Of a DNA stretch of 51,915 nt, positions 8,135 to 16,387 are shown in pieces; the stretch's first letter is position 1, and every line of letters begins with the position of its first letter. Under the pieces are notes generated by a model. That model saw only the letters and a program-made list of their open reading frames with translations. It had not been told where the DNA came from and searched no databases. Origin of the DNA: JAXLQL01 sp046331625 (GTDB taxonomy: Bacteria; Acidobacteriota; Terriglobia; Bryobacterales; Bryobacteraceae); the NCBI GenBank assembly GCA_046331625.1, contig JAXLQL010000041.1, positions 1 to 51,915 of the forward strand, written 5' to 3'. The position numbers and the translations under genes are program-made.

Positions 8135-9748
8135 TTACAACGGGATTCGGAGCCGGCCCTCGGGACCGGTGAACACTTCCGTCCCCGCGCGATCCGCAGG
8201 TGGCGCTGAGAGAATGTGCGGCGTCACCACGAACAGCGTCTGCCCATAATCGCGGCTCCGGGAATCGGTGCGGAACAACGCTCCCAGCACCGGTATCCGC
8301 ATCAACCCCGCAAGGCCAGTGAGCGTGCGCGCCTCGCTCACGCGCAGCAATCCAGCCACCACCGCCGACTCGCCCATCTTCAATCGAATCGACGAAGTCA
8401 TCTTGCGATTCGCGATGATGGGGATGCCGTTCAGAGCGGCGCCGGTGATCACCTTGTATTCAGCTTCCATCTCGAGCGTCACTTCCGTGGAGGAGTGAAT
8501 CTTCGGCGTAACCTTGAGCACCACGCCGATGTCCTCGAAGTTGAAAGTCGGAGGCGGGCGGTACGCCGTCTGTCCCGCCTGTGGCGTCGCGCCGAAGTAG
8601 CCAGCGGTCAGCACCGGATACTTGTCTCCGATATGGAAATTGATCGCCTGGCCTTCCACTCCCCGGACCTCGGCTTGCCGCAATGACCGCGTCGACCCCT
8701 TCGAAAAGCTCGCGATCAATTGGCTGTCGGCGAGCCCGACCCCGATCAGCGTCTTGCCTCCGGCGAACTTCACCAGGTTGGTGACGCCCGCGATCGACGG
8801 CTTGGTGTTGAACACCTCGTTGAGCAGAAACATCGGGAACCTGGTGGGCAGTTGCACGCCCAAGTCGAGTGAGTTCGTTTCAGTGGACTCGAGCAGCTCG
8901 ATGTCGAGCATCACCTGTCCGCGATAGCGCAGTACGTCATTGAACAGACGCGCCGCCGGCAGCACTTTCGACTCACGGTCGCGAATAATCGCAACGCGAT
9001 TGGCCGAATCGACGCCGAATTTCTGGATTTCCATCAACTGCTGGATGGCGCGGGCGAGTTCCTGCGCTTCTTGCACGCTCGTGGCCTGGGGTAATGGAAC
9101 CGCCAGCGCCATGGTGTGTTCGAGTTCCTGGCGTTTCTGCTGCGTATCTTTGGCCACGAGCGCGAGTTTCTCACTTATTGGAACCAGGAACGTAGCCGTG
9201 GCCGCTTCGAGCGCTTCGGCAGCCTCGAGGAACTCGACGGTCTTCATCTCGAAGCGGATGGGCGCACCGGTGTCGGGGAAGTCGCCGTCGAAGATCGGTT
9301 CGATCCCGAAGGCCTTCAACACTTGCTCGATGAGCGGCTTGGCGGTGGCGCGCACCTGGAAGTTCTGAGGGCCCGGCTTTGCCTCGAGCCGAAGGGGCGC
9401 GCGCGCCTTACGCGCCTCCACCCAATCGGAGGGATCGAGGGGATCGGTGGCGATCGGCTCGACGGGGTCTGCTCCCGGAGCTACGAGCTTCGAAGCCGAA
9501 AGCGCGCGGGTTTGGAGCGCGAATGCCCGGGCCCACGCGGCCTTGTCCTTGGGGTTGTTGGCAGCTGCTTGAGAATAAAGGAGATAGGCGTTGACGACGT
9601 CTCCCTTCTTGGCGGCCGCGCGGGCGTCTTGTTTGAGGAAAGGAAATGGGTCCTCAGCCAATAGGCCGAGCGCGGCGGCGCAAGTGAGCAGGACTCGCCT
9701 CAACACTAGGGATGACGTGCTCCCGCTCCCATTCGTGGAGGTAAACAT
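8135..9748 (-). CDS. Secretin-like protein (type II/IV pilus secretin family)
   Basis: 537 residues. A short hydrophobic signal (LRRVLLTCAAALGLLA) is followed by a TPR-like helical segment (about 35-85) and a secretin N-type domain (about 130-215). The C-terminal secretin domain carries FEDIGVVLKVTPKI, GESAVVAGLL and a terminal VPVLGALF-type segment ending QTLFVVTPHIL, all diagnostic of secretins. Such proteins form outer-membrane channels for type IV pili or type II secretion, or in Acidobacteria stand alone. A GTG start at 9706 places the signal peptide at the very N-terminus and may be the real start. It diverges from the AAA ATPase gene with only 36 bases between the longest reading frames. 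Confidence 0.85.
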   Translation of the reverse strand: MFTSTNGSGSTSSLVLRRVLLTCAAALGLLAEDPFPFLKQDARAAAKKGDVVNAYLLYSQAAANNPKDKAAWARAFALQTRALSASKLVAPGADPVEPIATDPLDPSDWVEARKARAPLRLEAKPGPQNFQVRATAKPLIEQVLKAFGIEPIFDGDFPDTGAPIRFEMKTVEFLEAAEALEAATATFLVPISEKLALVAKDTQQKRQELEHTMALAVPLPQATSVQEAQELARAIQQLMEIQKFGVDSANRVAIIRDRESKVLPAARLFNDVLRYRGQVMLDIELLESTETNSLDLGVQLPTRFPMFLLNEVFNTKPSIAGVTNLVKFAGGKTLIGVGLADSQLIASFSKGSTRSLRQAEVRGVEGQAINFHIGDKYPVLTAGYFGATPQAGQTAYRPPPTFNFEDIGVVLKVTPKIHSSTEVTLEMEAEYKVITGAALNGIPIIANRKMTSSIRLKMGESAVVAGLLRVSEARTLTGLAGLMRIPVLGALFRTDSRSRDYGQTLFVVTPHILSAPPADRAGTEVFTGPEGRLRIPL

Positions 9749-9784
9749 TCTGCCCGAAACTGCCGATCAGAAGAGAGATCCACC

Positions 9785-11065
9785 ATGGGTGCATTCACGG
9801 CCGCCGTCAAGTCTCGATTCAACCCGCCCGTTCCCCAGACCATTGAACAGCTGGGGATTCCGGAGTCGCTGATTCTCGACCTCGTTTTGCGCCGGTTGCT
9901 GCTCGAGGGCTTCAGCACACTCACGGGCTTGTGCAAAACGTTGCGCCTGGCGTTTCCGATCGTGGAACGGGCGTTTCGCCATTTGCGCCAGCAGCAATTG
10001 ATCGAAGTGAAAGGCATGGTGGGGAACGACTATACGTTCGTGCTGTCACAGGCCGGTAAGCAGATGGCATCCGATCGTTTCCAGATTTCGCAATATGCGG
10101 GTGCCGCGCCGGTTTCGCTGGCCGAATATACCGAGGCATCGCGAATCCAACAGGCCAAAGTTACCGTGGACCGCCGGGCGATGCGGCACGCGCTATCTGA
10201 CTTGGTGGTTACCGATCGTCTGCTCGATCAGTTGGGTCCGGCGCTGATCTCGCAGTCTTCGATTTTCTTGTATGGACCCTCGGGCAACGGCAAGACCAGC
10301 GTGGCCGAGCGCATGCTGCGCGTGTATCAGGACGCCGTGCTGATTCCGCACGCGATCGAAGTCGACAACCAGATCATCAGCTTGTTCGATCCGGTGGTCC
10401 ACCAACCGATCGAAATTGACGATCCCGACGTCGACCCGCGTTGGATCCTATGCCGCCGGCCGTGCATCGTGGTGGGTGGCGAACTGGTTCCGAGCATGCT
10501 CGAGTTACGCCTCGACGACACATCGGGCATCTACGCGGCGCCACTGCAATTGAAGGCCAACAACGGCATCTTCATCATCGACGACTTCGGGCGCCAGTTG
10601 ATGTCGCCGCGCGACTTGTTGAACCGCTGGATCGTTCCGCTCGACCGCCGCGTGGACTATCTGAGTCTTCGTTACGGTGTGAAGTTCCAGATCCCGTTCG
10701 AGCTGATGGTGGTGTTCTCGACGAACCTCGATCCGCAGGACTTGGCCGACGACGCCTTCCTGCGCCGCATCCACAACAAGATCCTGATCGAGCCCGTGGA
10801 TGCGGGCAGCTTCGATCAGATCTTCCACCGGGTGGTTTCGGCCAAGCGAATTCCGACCGAGCCGGATTCGTCCGCTTACCTGCGGCATCTGTGTCTGGCC
10901 GAAGGCCGCAAGGAATTGCGCGCGTGCTATCCGCTGGATATCTGTAATATCTTGATTTCGATCAGCGAGTATGAACGGCGGGCTCCGAGGATGACCCAGG
11001 AAGACCTCGATCGTGCTACGGGGCTTTACTTCGCCAAGAGCCAGGATTTCGCCTTCGGCACGTAG
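9785..11065 (+). CDS. AAA-family ATPase with N-terminal winged-helix domain
   Basis: 426 residues, cytoplasmic. Residues about 20-100 look like a winged-helix DNA- or protein-binding domain. The ATPase core has Walker A GPSGNGKT (164-171), Walker B IFIIDD (262-267), a sensor-1 type segment MVVFSTNLDP, and arginines in FLRRIHNKI that could be the finger. A lid-like helical domain follows. I know this type as an unnamed ATP-binding protein found in several phyla, sometimes near Flp pilus genes, but I cannot name its role. Divergence from a secretin gene hints at envelope or pilus function, as an ATPase or a regulator. A purine-rich AGAGAG precedes the ATG. Confidence 0.8.
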   Translation: MGAFTAAVKSRFNPPVPQTIEQLGIPESLILDLVLRRLLLEGFSTLTGLCKTLRLAFPIVERAFRHLRQQQLIEVKGMVGNDYTFVLSQAGKQMASDRFQISQYAGAAPVSLAEYTEASRIQQAKVTVDRRAMRHALSDLVVTDRLLDQLGPALISQSSIFLYGPSGNGKTSVAERMLRVYQDAVLIPHAIEVDNQIISLFDPVVHQPIEIDDPDVDPRWILCRRPCIVVGGELVPSMLELRLDDTSGIYAAPLQLKANNGIFIIDDFGRQLMSPRDLLNRWIVPLDRRVDYLSLRYGVKFQIPFELMVVFSTNLDPQDLADDAFLRRIHNKILIEPVDAGSFDQIFHRVVSAKRIPTEPDSSAYLRHLCLAEGRKELRACYPLDICNILISISEYERRAPRMTQEDLDRATGLYFAKSQDFAFGT

Positions 11066-11099
11066 TGCACGGTTTTCCGGCGTTTGCTCGTGTGGTTGC

Positions 11100-11260
11100 G
11101 CTTCGGCGGACTCGGGTCCCGCGCTGGGAGGGCCCGCCCTACACGGCAAGGCAAGTGCTGGTATCGGAACCGGCAGATTTCACGGGCTTCGACGCGAGTG
11201 CCGGCAGCGGGGCTGAAGTCCCGCGCAGGCAAAAGCCTGCCCCCACACGCGGACTGAAAA
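11100..11260 (+). repeat. Dispersed two-palindrome repeat copies
   Basis: This occupies the 214-base gap between the ATPase and the LolA-like gene. The first part reads GGGTCCCGCGCTGGG, then GCCCGCC and CTACACGGCAAGGCAAGTGC, the same string as at 30200-30225. The second part has GGGGCTGAAGTCCCGC followed by GCAGGC-aaaa-GCCTGC (11225-11240) and CCCACAC. No gene is visible here. Confidence 0.78.
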
Positions 11261-11279
11261 TCCTCCGGGCCGACCCTCG

Positions 11280-11984
11280 TCAATGCAGCGGGACCGTCAA
11301 CAGCCGCGGAACCCTCTTCGCCCCGTGCGGTGGTTCGAACTCGAACATATCCGGCGGCAGACCCTTGCCGTCTTCGATCTCGAACCAAGTGATCTCCTCC
11401 TCGTCCAATCCCGCCTCCCGCTGCGCTCTCATTGTTGAATGCCAAACCAGCGCCGACGACCGCTCCACCCAGATAGTAGCGGTCCAGGTGCTCCCTTTGA
11501 GCCCGATGCGGAGACAGTTCCGCCGCTCTTTGCCGTGCCTGAACTCCTCCTCCTTCGCACTCGTGATGGTAGGTTCGGTGGCGGCCAAGCCGGCAAACCG
11601 CCGCTGGAGAATGTTGCGACAACGCAAGAGAGTGGCTTCGGCGGCTGTTTGTGCACCTGGCTCGCGAACAGCGAATAGATTGGCGTTCCTGGAATGCTCG
11701 ACGATGCCGCCGTCTGCGCGGCGAAGCAGGACCAACGCATCTTTGGGCGGGCCACTCTCGAGTCGCAGTGCACTGCCTTTCTGGTAGAAGCGAAAGTCGC
11801 GTTTTGTGTCCCGAGTCATCCCACCAGCCACGGTGTGCCTCGAGACCTCGGCGCGCATCTGGCAGGTGGAATCGAAAGCGGCGTAGGTTTGGCCCATGCG
11901 AGCCAGCAGTTCTTGCGGGGTCCCCGCCGGGGATTGGGCGACGGCAGGGCCGGCCAACGCTGTGAGCGTCAGCCGATACCTCAT
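11280..11984 (-). CDS. LolA-like periplasmic outer-membrane lipoprotein-sorting protein
   Basis: 234 residues from the ATG at 11984, which has an AGG five bases upstream and a short signal peptide ending in AVAQS; longer frames run back into the kinase gene. The mature part begins with a helix (PQELLARMGQTYAAFDST) and continues with alternating strands such as DFRFYQKGSALRLES and ALVLLRRADGG, the half-barrel pattern of LolA and related lipoprotein-localisation factors. Such proteins carry hydrophobic molecules across the periplasm. It is more divergent than true LolA, so a general LolA-fold carrier is the safest name. It lies 22 bases after the kinase gene on the same strand. Confidence 0.65.
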   Translation of the reverse strand: MRYRLTLTALAGPAVAQSPAGTPQELLARMGQTYAAFDSTCQMRAEVSRHTVAGGMTRDTKRDFRFYQKGSALRLESGPPKDALVLLRRADGGIVEHSRNANLFAVREPGAQTAAEATLLRCRNILQRRFAGLAATEPTITSAKEEEFRHGKERRNCLRIGLKGSTWTATIWVERSSALVWHSTMRAQREAGLDEEEITWFEIEDGKGLPPDMFEFEPPHGAKRVPRLLTVPLH

Positions 11985-12006
11985 GTACCTAATTATTGCT
12001 CGCGAT

Positions 12007-12957
12007 TTATCCGCGTAACTCGACCCGATCGTAAATCGCGCGGGTCTGTTCGAGATTGGCGAACTGCATCCCGGGCAGCATTGCCGACGCGGTTCCGGCG
12101 GCCACTCCCCAGCGAACGGCGTCGGCGAAATCGCTGCCGCGCGAAAGCGCCCATGCCAAGGCGGCATTGAGCGCGTCGCCCGCCCCGATGGGTGAGATGG
12201 CCTCGACCCGCGGCGCCACGGCTTCCACGATCTCCCCGCCCATGGCCCCGAGCGCACCACGGGCTCCGAGCGAAAGGACCACGGACTTGGCGCCCATCTC
12301 GAGAATCCGGATCGCAGCCGCGCGGAAGTGCTGGCGCGTGATCAGCGCCTTGTTGAGGAGCGCCGCCGCTTCCATCCGATTCGGGGTGACCGCCGTGGGT
12401 TGCTCCAGCAGGCAATCCTGCAGTACGTCGCCATCGGTGTCGACCAAGGTGCGAACACCGCTTTCGGCAGCGGCGCGGATGAGGCGGCGGTAGTAGTCGC
12501 GCGGCACTCCCGGCGGCAAACTCCCGCAGATCAGCAGCCACTGCGTTGTGGGGAGGTGACGCCGCACGGCGGCTTCCAGCCGATCCAACTCTTCCGCCGT
12601 CAGTTCCGGACCAGGTTCGTTGAGCTTGATGGTGAGGCCCTGGCGGTCAGTAATGATGAGATTGCTGCGGACGTTGGCGGCCGCAGGCACGATTTCGAAG
12701 GGGAAGCCGAGCTTGCGCAGATCGGCCTCGAGGCGCGGACCCGAGTCGCCGCCCGAGGGCAAGATCGCGAGCGTCGGCGAGCCCAGCCGGTGGCACACCA
12801 TGGAGGCATTGATACCGCGGCCGCCTGCCGATTCACCCCGGGCAAGGATGTAGGCGCGATCTTCGAAGACGAGGCGATCCGCCAGGACGGTCCGGTCTAT
12901 CGCCGGATTCAACGTGACAGTGAGGATCAATCTCTTTAGGTTACCGCGCCCGGTCAA
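12007..12957 (-). CDS. PfkB-family sugar kinase, 1-phosphofructokinase-like
   Basis: 316 residues. The sequence opens with ILTVTLNPAIDRT near residue 11, the signature of the 1-phosphofructokinase/tagatose-6-phosphate kinase branch of PfkB. It continues with the sugar-binding GGRGINAS segment, LKLNEPGP-like residues and the C-terminal SPIGAGDALNAALAW motif holding the catalytic Asp and anion hole. The start is TTG at 12957, chosen because GGAGG lies 7 bases upstream; another TTG at 12930 would match the family N-terminus exactly but lacks a ribosome site. It probably phosphorylates a fructose phosphate or a related sugar. No PTS genes are nearby, so the exact substrate is open. Confidence 0.83.
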   Translation of the reverse strand: MTGRGNLKRLILTVTLNPAIDRTVLADRLVFEDRAYILARGESAGGRGINASMVCHRLGSPTLAILPSGGDSGPRLEADLRKLGFPFEIVPAAANVRSNLIITDRQGLTIKLNEPGPELTAEELDRLEAAVRRHLPTTQWLLICGSLPPGVPRDYYRRLIRAAAESGVRTLVDTDGDVLQDCLLEQPTAVTPNRMEAAALLNKALITRQHFRAAAIRILEMGAKSVVLSLGARGALGAMGGEIVEAVAPRVEAISPIGAGDALNAALAWALSRGSDFADAVRWGVAAGTASAMLPGMQFANLEQTRAIYDRVELRG

Positions 12958-12990
12958 GAGGGCCCTCCGCCGTCATTGCAAAAGAAGGAC

Positions 12991-13020
12991 TTGACCAAGT
13001 CCGGTCCCGTCTGCGAGAAT
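12991..13020 (+). promoter_or_regulatory. Sigma-70-like promoter of the cold-shock gene
   Basis: TTGACC (12991-12996) and GAGAAT (13015-13020) are 18 bases apart, facing the cold-shock gene. Transcription would begin near 13027 and leave a leader of about 165 bases, typical of cspA-type genes. Confidence 0.5.
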
Positions 13021-13084
13021 CTCTTAACGGCTGTAACGGCCGTTGATTTTTCGCATGTACGTCGTGGACTGGATGAGAAGTTTG

Positions 13085-13114
13085 AAGCTACGGGGCCCTG
13101 CCCTCGTAGCTTTT
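13085..13114 (+). promoter_or_regulatory. Stem-loop with T-run in the cold-shock gene leader
   Basis: AAGCTACG (13085-13092) and CGTAGCTT (13105-13112) form an 8-bp stem, extended inside by GGG/CCC, and the second arm runs into TTTT. It sits about 80 bases before the GTG start, inside the inferred leader. It could be an intrinsic terminator or attenuator, or part of a temperature-responsive leader fold. Confidence 0.5.
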
Positions 13115-13191
13115 CGCGTTTCAGAGGGAACCGGCCTTCGGGGCCTTCACGCGGGATGCGGAAACACAGTATTCTGCCAGGAGTTCAAGTA

Positions 13192-13398
13192 GTGAGAGAA
13201 AAAGGCACTGTCAAGTGGTTCAACAACGCCAAGGGCTTCGGATTCATCCAGCGGTCCACGGGCGAGGATGTCTTCGTGCATTTCAGCGCGATCGACATGA
13301 ACGGCTACCGTACGCTCGATAACGGCGTGGAAGTCGAATTCGAAGTCAAGCAAGGCCCCAAGGGCCTGCAGGCCGAGCGGGTAGCGCGAACCGCGTAG
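13192..13398 (+). CDS. Cold-shock domain protein (CspA family)
   Basis: 68 residues from GTG at 13192, with GGAG nine bases upstream. The sequence has both RNA-binding motifs of the fold: KGFGFI (RNP1) and VFVHFSAI (RNP2). It starts REKGTVKWFNN and ends with the usual basic strand GLQAERVA. Cold-shock proteins bind single-stranded RNA and DNA and keep transcripts unfolded, in the cold or during growth. The reading frame extends upstream without a stop, but that part is unlike the family and lies in the leader. The 68-residue size is normal. Confidence 0.93.
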   Translation: MREKGTVKWFNNAKGFGFIQRSTGEDVFVHFSAIDMNGYRTLDNGVEVEFEVKQGPKGLQAERVARTA

Positions 13399-13406
13399 AT
13401 CCCACC

Positions 13407-13428
13407 GGGGCCGTCATCCGGCGGCCCC
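13407..13428 (+). terminator. Hairpin after the cold-shock gene
   Basis: GGGGCCG and CGGCCCC arms of 7 bp flank an 8-base loop starting 9 bases after the stop. There is no T-run, so strength is uncertain. Confidence 0.5.
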
Positions 13429-13467
13429 TGACCTTCCTGCCCGGGCCCCAGCGAGCTACGCTGGAAC

Positions 13468-13752
13468 ATGGCTCCCGGCAAACCCTCTGTTCGAATCCTC
13501 TACTGTTGCCAGTGCAGGTGGATGCTGCGCGCCGCCTGGATGGCACAGGAACTGCTTTCCACGTTTGAAACAGAACTGAGCGAAGTTGCGTTGGCGCCGG
13601 GAACGGGCGGCGTGTTCGAGGTGTGGGCAGCCGGGGAACCGGTGTGGTCACGCCACGAGCAAGGGCGGTTCCCGGATATCAAGGAACTGAAGCAACTGGT
13701 GCGGGATCGGGTGGCGCCCGGGCGCGATCTCGGCCACAGCGATCGCAAGTGA
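13468..13752 (+). CDS. Rdx-family (SelW/SelT-like) thioredoxin-fold protein
   Basis: 94 residues. ILYCCQCRWMLRAAWMAQELL near residue 10 matches the Rdx family, where CxxC (Cys13 to Cys16) replaces the Cys-x-x-Sec of selenoprotein W. The following ALAPGTGGVFEVWAAGEPVWSR and FPDIKELKQLVRD segments are equally typical: the strand carrying the GGxF motif and the last helix. These small redox proteins have thioredoxin-like folds; their bacterial partners are not established. Cys is used instead of Sec, and I see no in-frame TGA. The VWFA gene starts 23 bases later on the same strand. Confidence 0.85.
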   Translation: MAPGKPSVRILYCCQCRWMLRAAWMAQELLSTFETELSEVALAPGTGGVFEVWAAGEPVWSRHEQGRFPDIKELKQLVRDRVAPGRDLGHSDRK

Positions 13753-13775
13753 GGCATTTGGTCCGGCGATTGCAC

Positions 13776-14816
13776 ATGGCGAGGGGAATGCGCCGAGTCC
13801 TGATCGCGAGCCTCGCCTGTGCCGTTTGGGCGCAGGAGGCCGGCTTCCGCGTGCAGACGCAATTGGTAATGGTTCCGGTGAGCGTCACGCTGGGCGGGCA
13901 GACGGTGGATGGGCTCGAGCCCCAGGACTTCTTGGTGCTCGACAACGGCCGCCCGCGGAAGCCCGATGTCGACTCGTTCGCCACAGGTGTGGCGCCGATT
14001 GCACTGGTGGTGGCGGTGCAGTCGTCTGGGATCTCGTATCCCGTGCTGCTGAAGGTGCGCAGGATCGGGGCGATGATCCAGCCGCTGATCACCGGGGAGC
14101 GCGGTTGCGCGGGGCTGGTCTCGTTCTCGCAAAGAGTGGAGTGGCTCGAGGAATGCACAGGCAGCCCCGAGGCGCTCTCGCGGGCATTCGCACGGCTCCG
14201 GCCCGTGGGGGACAAGACGGGACGCATGCTCGATGCGGCGAGCGAGGCGATCAAGAAGCTCGAGCAGCGGCCGCGATCGCGAAAGGTGCTGCTGCTGGTC
14301 AGCGAGACGCGCGATCGGGGGAGTGAAACGGCGCTCGAGGCCGTGCTGCACGACGCGCAAAGGGCGAACGTGATGGTATACGCCGCGAGTTACTCGGCAT
14401 TCACGACGGCATTCACTACCAAGCCTTCCGACACGCGGCAGCCGAAGGTGACGCAGGGTCCGGGGACGCCGCGGAACGAGCCGGGCTCGCCGGCGGGTCG
14501 CGAGAGGATTCCGATTCCGCCGCCGGAGCAGAGGGCCGATATCCTAGGCGGGCTGGGCGAACTGGTCCGGCTGGGCAAGGAGAACGCGGTGCAGGCGTTG
14601 ACGGTGGGTACGGGTGGGATGAATTATCGATTCACGCGGCAGAAGGGGCTCGAGGAGATGATCGAGAAACTGGGTCGCGAGTTACATACGCAGTATGTGC
14701 TGAGCTTCGCGCCGGACTCCACATCGCCGGGCTACCACACGCTCGAGGTGCGGGTGGCACGGAAGGGCGAGTATCGGGTCCGGGCGCGGCCGGGGTATTG
14801 GGCTTCGGGGCAGTGA
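13776..14816 (+). CDS. Secreted VWFA-related protein of the Acidobacterial type
   Basis: 346 residues (start at 13776; ATG at 13788 is equally possible and both give the signal peptide RRVLIASLACAVWAQ). The N-terminal part has the VPVSVTL...LEPQDFLVLDNGRP block typical of the VWFA-related domain described mainly in Acidobacteria. The A-domain core follows: IALVVAVQSSG replaces the usual DxSxS metal site, so metal binding is doubtful. A C-terminal part contains LGRELHTQYVLSFAP and a GYHTLEVRV strand. A Pro-rich, low-complexity loop lies near residue 235. Role unknown; probably surface or periplasmic protein binding. Confidence 0.8.
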   Translation: MARGMRRVLIASLACAVWAQEAGFRVQTQLVMVPVSVTLGGQTVDGLEPQDFLVLDNGRPRKPDVDSFATGVAPIALVVAVQSSGISYPVLLKVRRIGAMIQPLITGERGCAGLVSFSQRVEWLEECTGSPEALSRAFARLRPVGDKTGRMLDAASEAIKKLEQRPRSRKVLLLVSETRDRGSETALEAVLHDAQRANVMVYAASYSAFTTAFTTKPSDTRQPKVTQGPGTPRNEPGSPAGRERIPIPPPEQRADILGGLGELVRLGKENAVQALTVGTGGMNYRFTRQKGLEEMIEKLGRELHTQYVLSFAPDSTSPGYHTLEVRVARKGEYRVRARPGYWASGQ

Positions 14817-14842
14817 GGGGAGCTTGGAATCGGCAGGGTGTC

Positions 14843-15304
14843 TCAGTTCAGGGCAGTTGGGAAGCTGCCGAGAATTCCAAGGCGTTGAGCCAACTCCCAA
14901 CCCGTGCAAACCTCGATGGCGAGTGCTTTGCAGAACGCGACTGTTTCGGCTGCGAAGAAATCCTCATCGCGGGTGCAGACGATGTCAGCGTCCCCGGCGA
15001 CTGCTGCCTGGAGGATGGGCGCATCCGTAGGATCACGGAGTGGAACACGGATGAGCGGGTCGGCCGCGACAGTTTCAGCCACCATATGGAGGAATCGTAT
15101 GTAGTCGTACACGTCTTCTTCCATCAGGCCCCATCTCGCCATGAGCTTCGGAGTGCGCAGGACTTTGGCTGTTTCAGCGGTGAGTTCTGCACTCATCAAG
15201 AGAGTGTGCCCCCGCTCCAGCAGGGTGATCAGCAGTAGGCGCGCCGGGCTCCGCGATTTTTCATGAGCTCGGATGAGGATGTTGGTGTCGCAGAGGACTC
15301 TCAC
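14843..15304 (-). CDS. PIN-domain ribonuclease, toxin of a TA pair
   Basis: 153 residues. The PIN acidic residues are visible: Asp6 in LCDTN, Glu40/Glu44 in the next helix, Asp94 in DPTDAPIL, and Asp113 in TRDEDF. This matches the family annotated as a TA toxin component of the PIN family rather than classical short VapC. Such enzymes cleave RNA, often tRNA or rRNA loops, when freed from antitoxin. Its ATG overlaps the stop of the upstream small gene by 4 bases, and the catalytic set is intact. Confidence 0.83.
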   Translation of the reverse strand: MRVLCDTNILIRAHEKSRSPARLLLITLLERGHTLLMSAELTAETAKVLRTPKLMARWGLMEEDVYDYIRFLHMVAETVAADPLIRVPLRDPTDAPILQAAVAGDADIVCTRDEDFFAAETVAFCKALAIEVCTGWELAQRLGILGSFPTALN

Positions 15305-15576
15305 CGGACCGGCCGATATCCGGGACGGGCGGAGCGAAGAGCCTCGTCCATGACGTCGTCTGCTTGTTCCGGGGAGGACTCCGCACTTCGTGCATCAATC
15401 CTTGCGAAATACGCTTTGAGCTCCCGAATTCCGGCGTCTCGGAGTTCCTTCTCCTCCGGTGTGACCGCTGGCAAGGTGCGCAAGCTGACGGTATCCGCAT
15501 CGGTAAGAGACCGGCCGAGGAGGCTCTCGATCGCTGCGCGTTGGTCTGGAGTCAAGTCGGCGGCTCTGTGGATCAT
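15301..15576 (-). CDS. Small putative antitoxin partnered with the PIN toxin
   Basis: 91 residues, charged, with no membrane segment. AGGGA lies 7 bases before the ATG. It contains DLTPDQRAAIESLLGRSL and a following PAVTPEEKELRDAGIRELKAYFARID helix, as seen in antitoxins paired with this PIN family. Pairing is supported by the 4-base overlap with the toxin gene. I recognise no DNA-binding fold by eye, yet a palindrome lies just upstream and could be its operator. Confidence 0.7.
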   Translation of the reverse strand: MIHRAADLTPDQRAAIESLLGRSLTDADTVSLRTLPAVTPEEKELRDAGIRELKAYFARIDARSAESSPEQADDVMDEALRSARPGYRPVR

Positions 15577-15590
15577 TTCGATTCCCTATT

Positions 15591-15601
15591 CGATATTATC
15601 G
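15591..15601. promoter_or_regulatory. Palindrome between PIN pair and HNH gene
   Basis: CGATATTATCG is a perfect palindrome around one central base, in the 38-base gap between two divergent starts (15576 and 15615). It is AT-rich, overlaps a -10-like sequence on either strand, and is a good candidate operator for the antitoxin. Confidence 0.45.
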
Positions 15602-15614
15602 TTCCAGTCACAAC

Positions 15615-16364
15615 ATGGCCGCAGAGAGTCCGCGCAGAAAACATATCGCGAAGCACGTTGAAACTTCCGTTCTTGCCAAAAGCGCCCGTAGATGCGCGCT
15701 GTGCGTGCACTTGAAGGGAGACCTCGCTGAGAAGAAGGGACAAGTCGCTCATCTGGATCGCAATCGGGTCAACGCGAAGGAGGACAATCTTGCGTGGCTC
15801 TGCCTGGAGCATCATTCCGAATTCGATTCGAGCACAAGCCAGCACAAGGGCTACACGATCGAGGAGGTCAAGTTTTGGCGAAGCAGACTGTACGACCTGA
15901 TTGAATCGGGCAGGCATCTTGGGGCAGACCCGGCAGCATCAGCGCCACATCGTGCCGACAGAGAAACGTTTCGGTCCTTTCTCCAGGCGATGCCATCGGA
16001 CGGAGTGATCGGCTTCATTCGGGACCATGACTTTGGGGCTGCGTTTTTCGACTCAGACCTGGACGAGTTCCGGCGATACTGCTTCTCTAGACCCAATCCG
16101 GCAGACGCGTACCTTGACGAAGAGCTTGAAGCACTGCGCCAGAACTTCTTAACCGCTTGTAGTACTTTCCGAAAGGCGATTGGGACATTCATGCACAGAG
16201 AACAAACCGGCAGTGGCATTCTCCTTCTTCGCATTCCCGCGGAGCGCCGGCATCGCGAGCCCGAAAGATACGAGAAGGAGCAGGACGCGACCAATACTGC
16301 TGCGCTTGCGCTCTGCCAGGCATACGATACGTTGGTTCAGCGCGCGAGAGCAAAGCTCGCCTGA
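15615..16364 (+). CDS. HNH-nuclease-like domain protein with unknown C-terminal domain
   Basis: 249 residues. The N-terminal 85 residues look like a zinc-containing HNH domain: CALC (27-30), GQVAHLDRN with His46, and NLAWLCLEHHSEFD with Cys63, His66 and His67. The remaining 160 residues are mostly helical, with many acidic and aromatic residues, and match no family I know. HNH proteins of this size are often components of defence or mobile systems. The region appears lower in G+C than the flanks. It diverges from the PIN pair and precedes the Hsp70-like gene by 23 bases. Confidence 0.68.
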   Translation: MAAESPRRKHIAKHVETSVLAKSARRCALCVHLKGDLAEKKGQVAHLDRNRVNAKEDNLAWLCLEHHSEFDSSTSQHKGYTIEEVKFWRSRLYDLIESGRHLGADPAASAPHRADRETFRSFLQAMPSDGVIGFIRDHDFGAAFFDSDLDEFRRYCFSRPNPADAYLDEELEALRQNFLTACSTFRKAIGTFMHREQTGSGILLLRIPAERRHREPERYEKEQDATNTAALALCQAYDTLVQRARAKLA

Positions 16365-16387
16365 CGCGCGACACCTTAAACTGAAGT

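Noticed and set aside
12976..13191. N-terminal extension of the cold-shock frame
   Set aside because: It covers the inferred promoter and leader; the GTG at 13192 has a good ribosome site and gives the family length.
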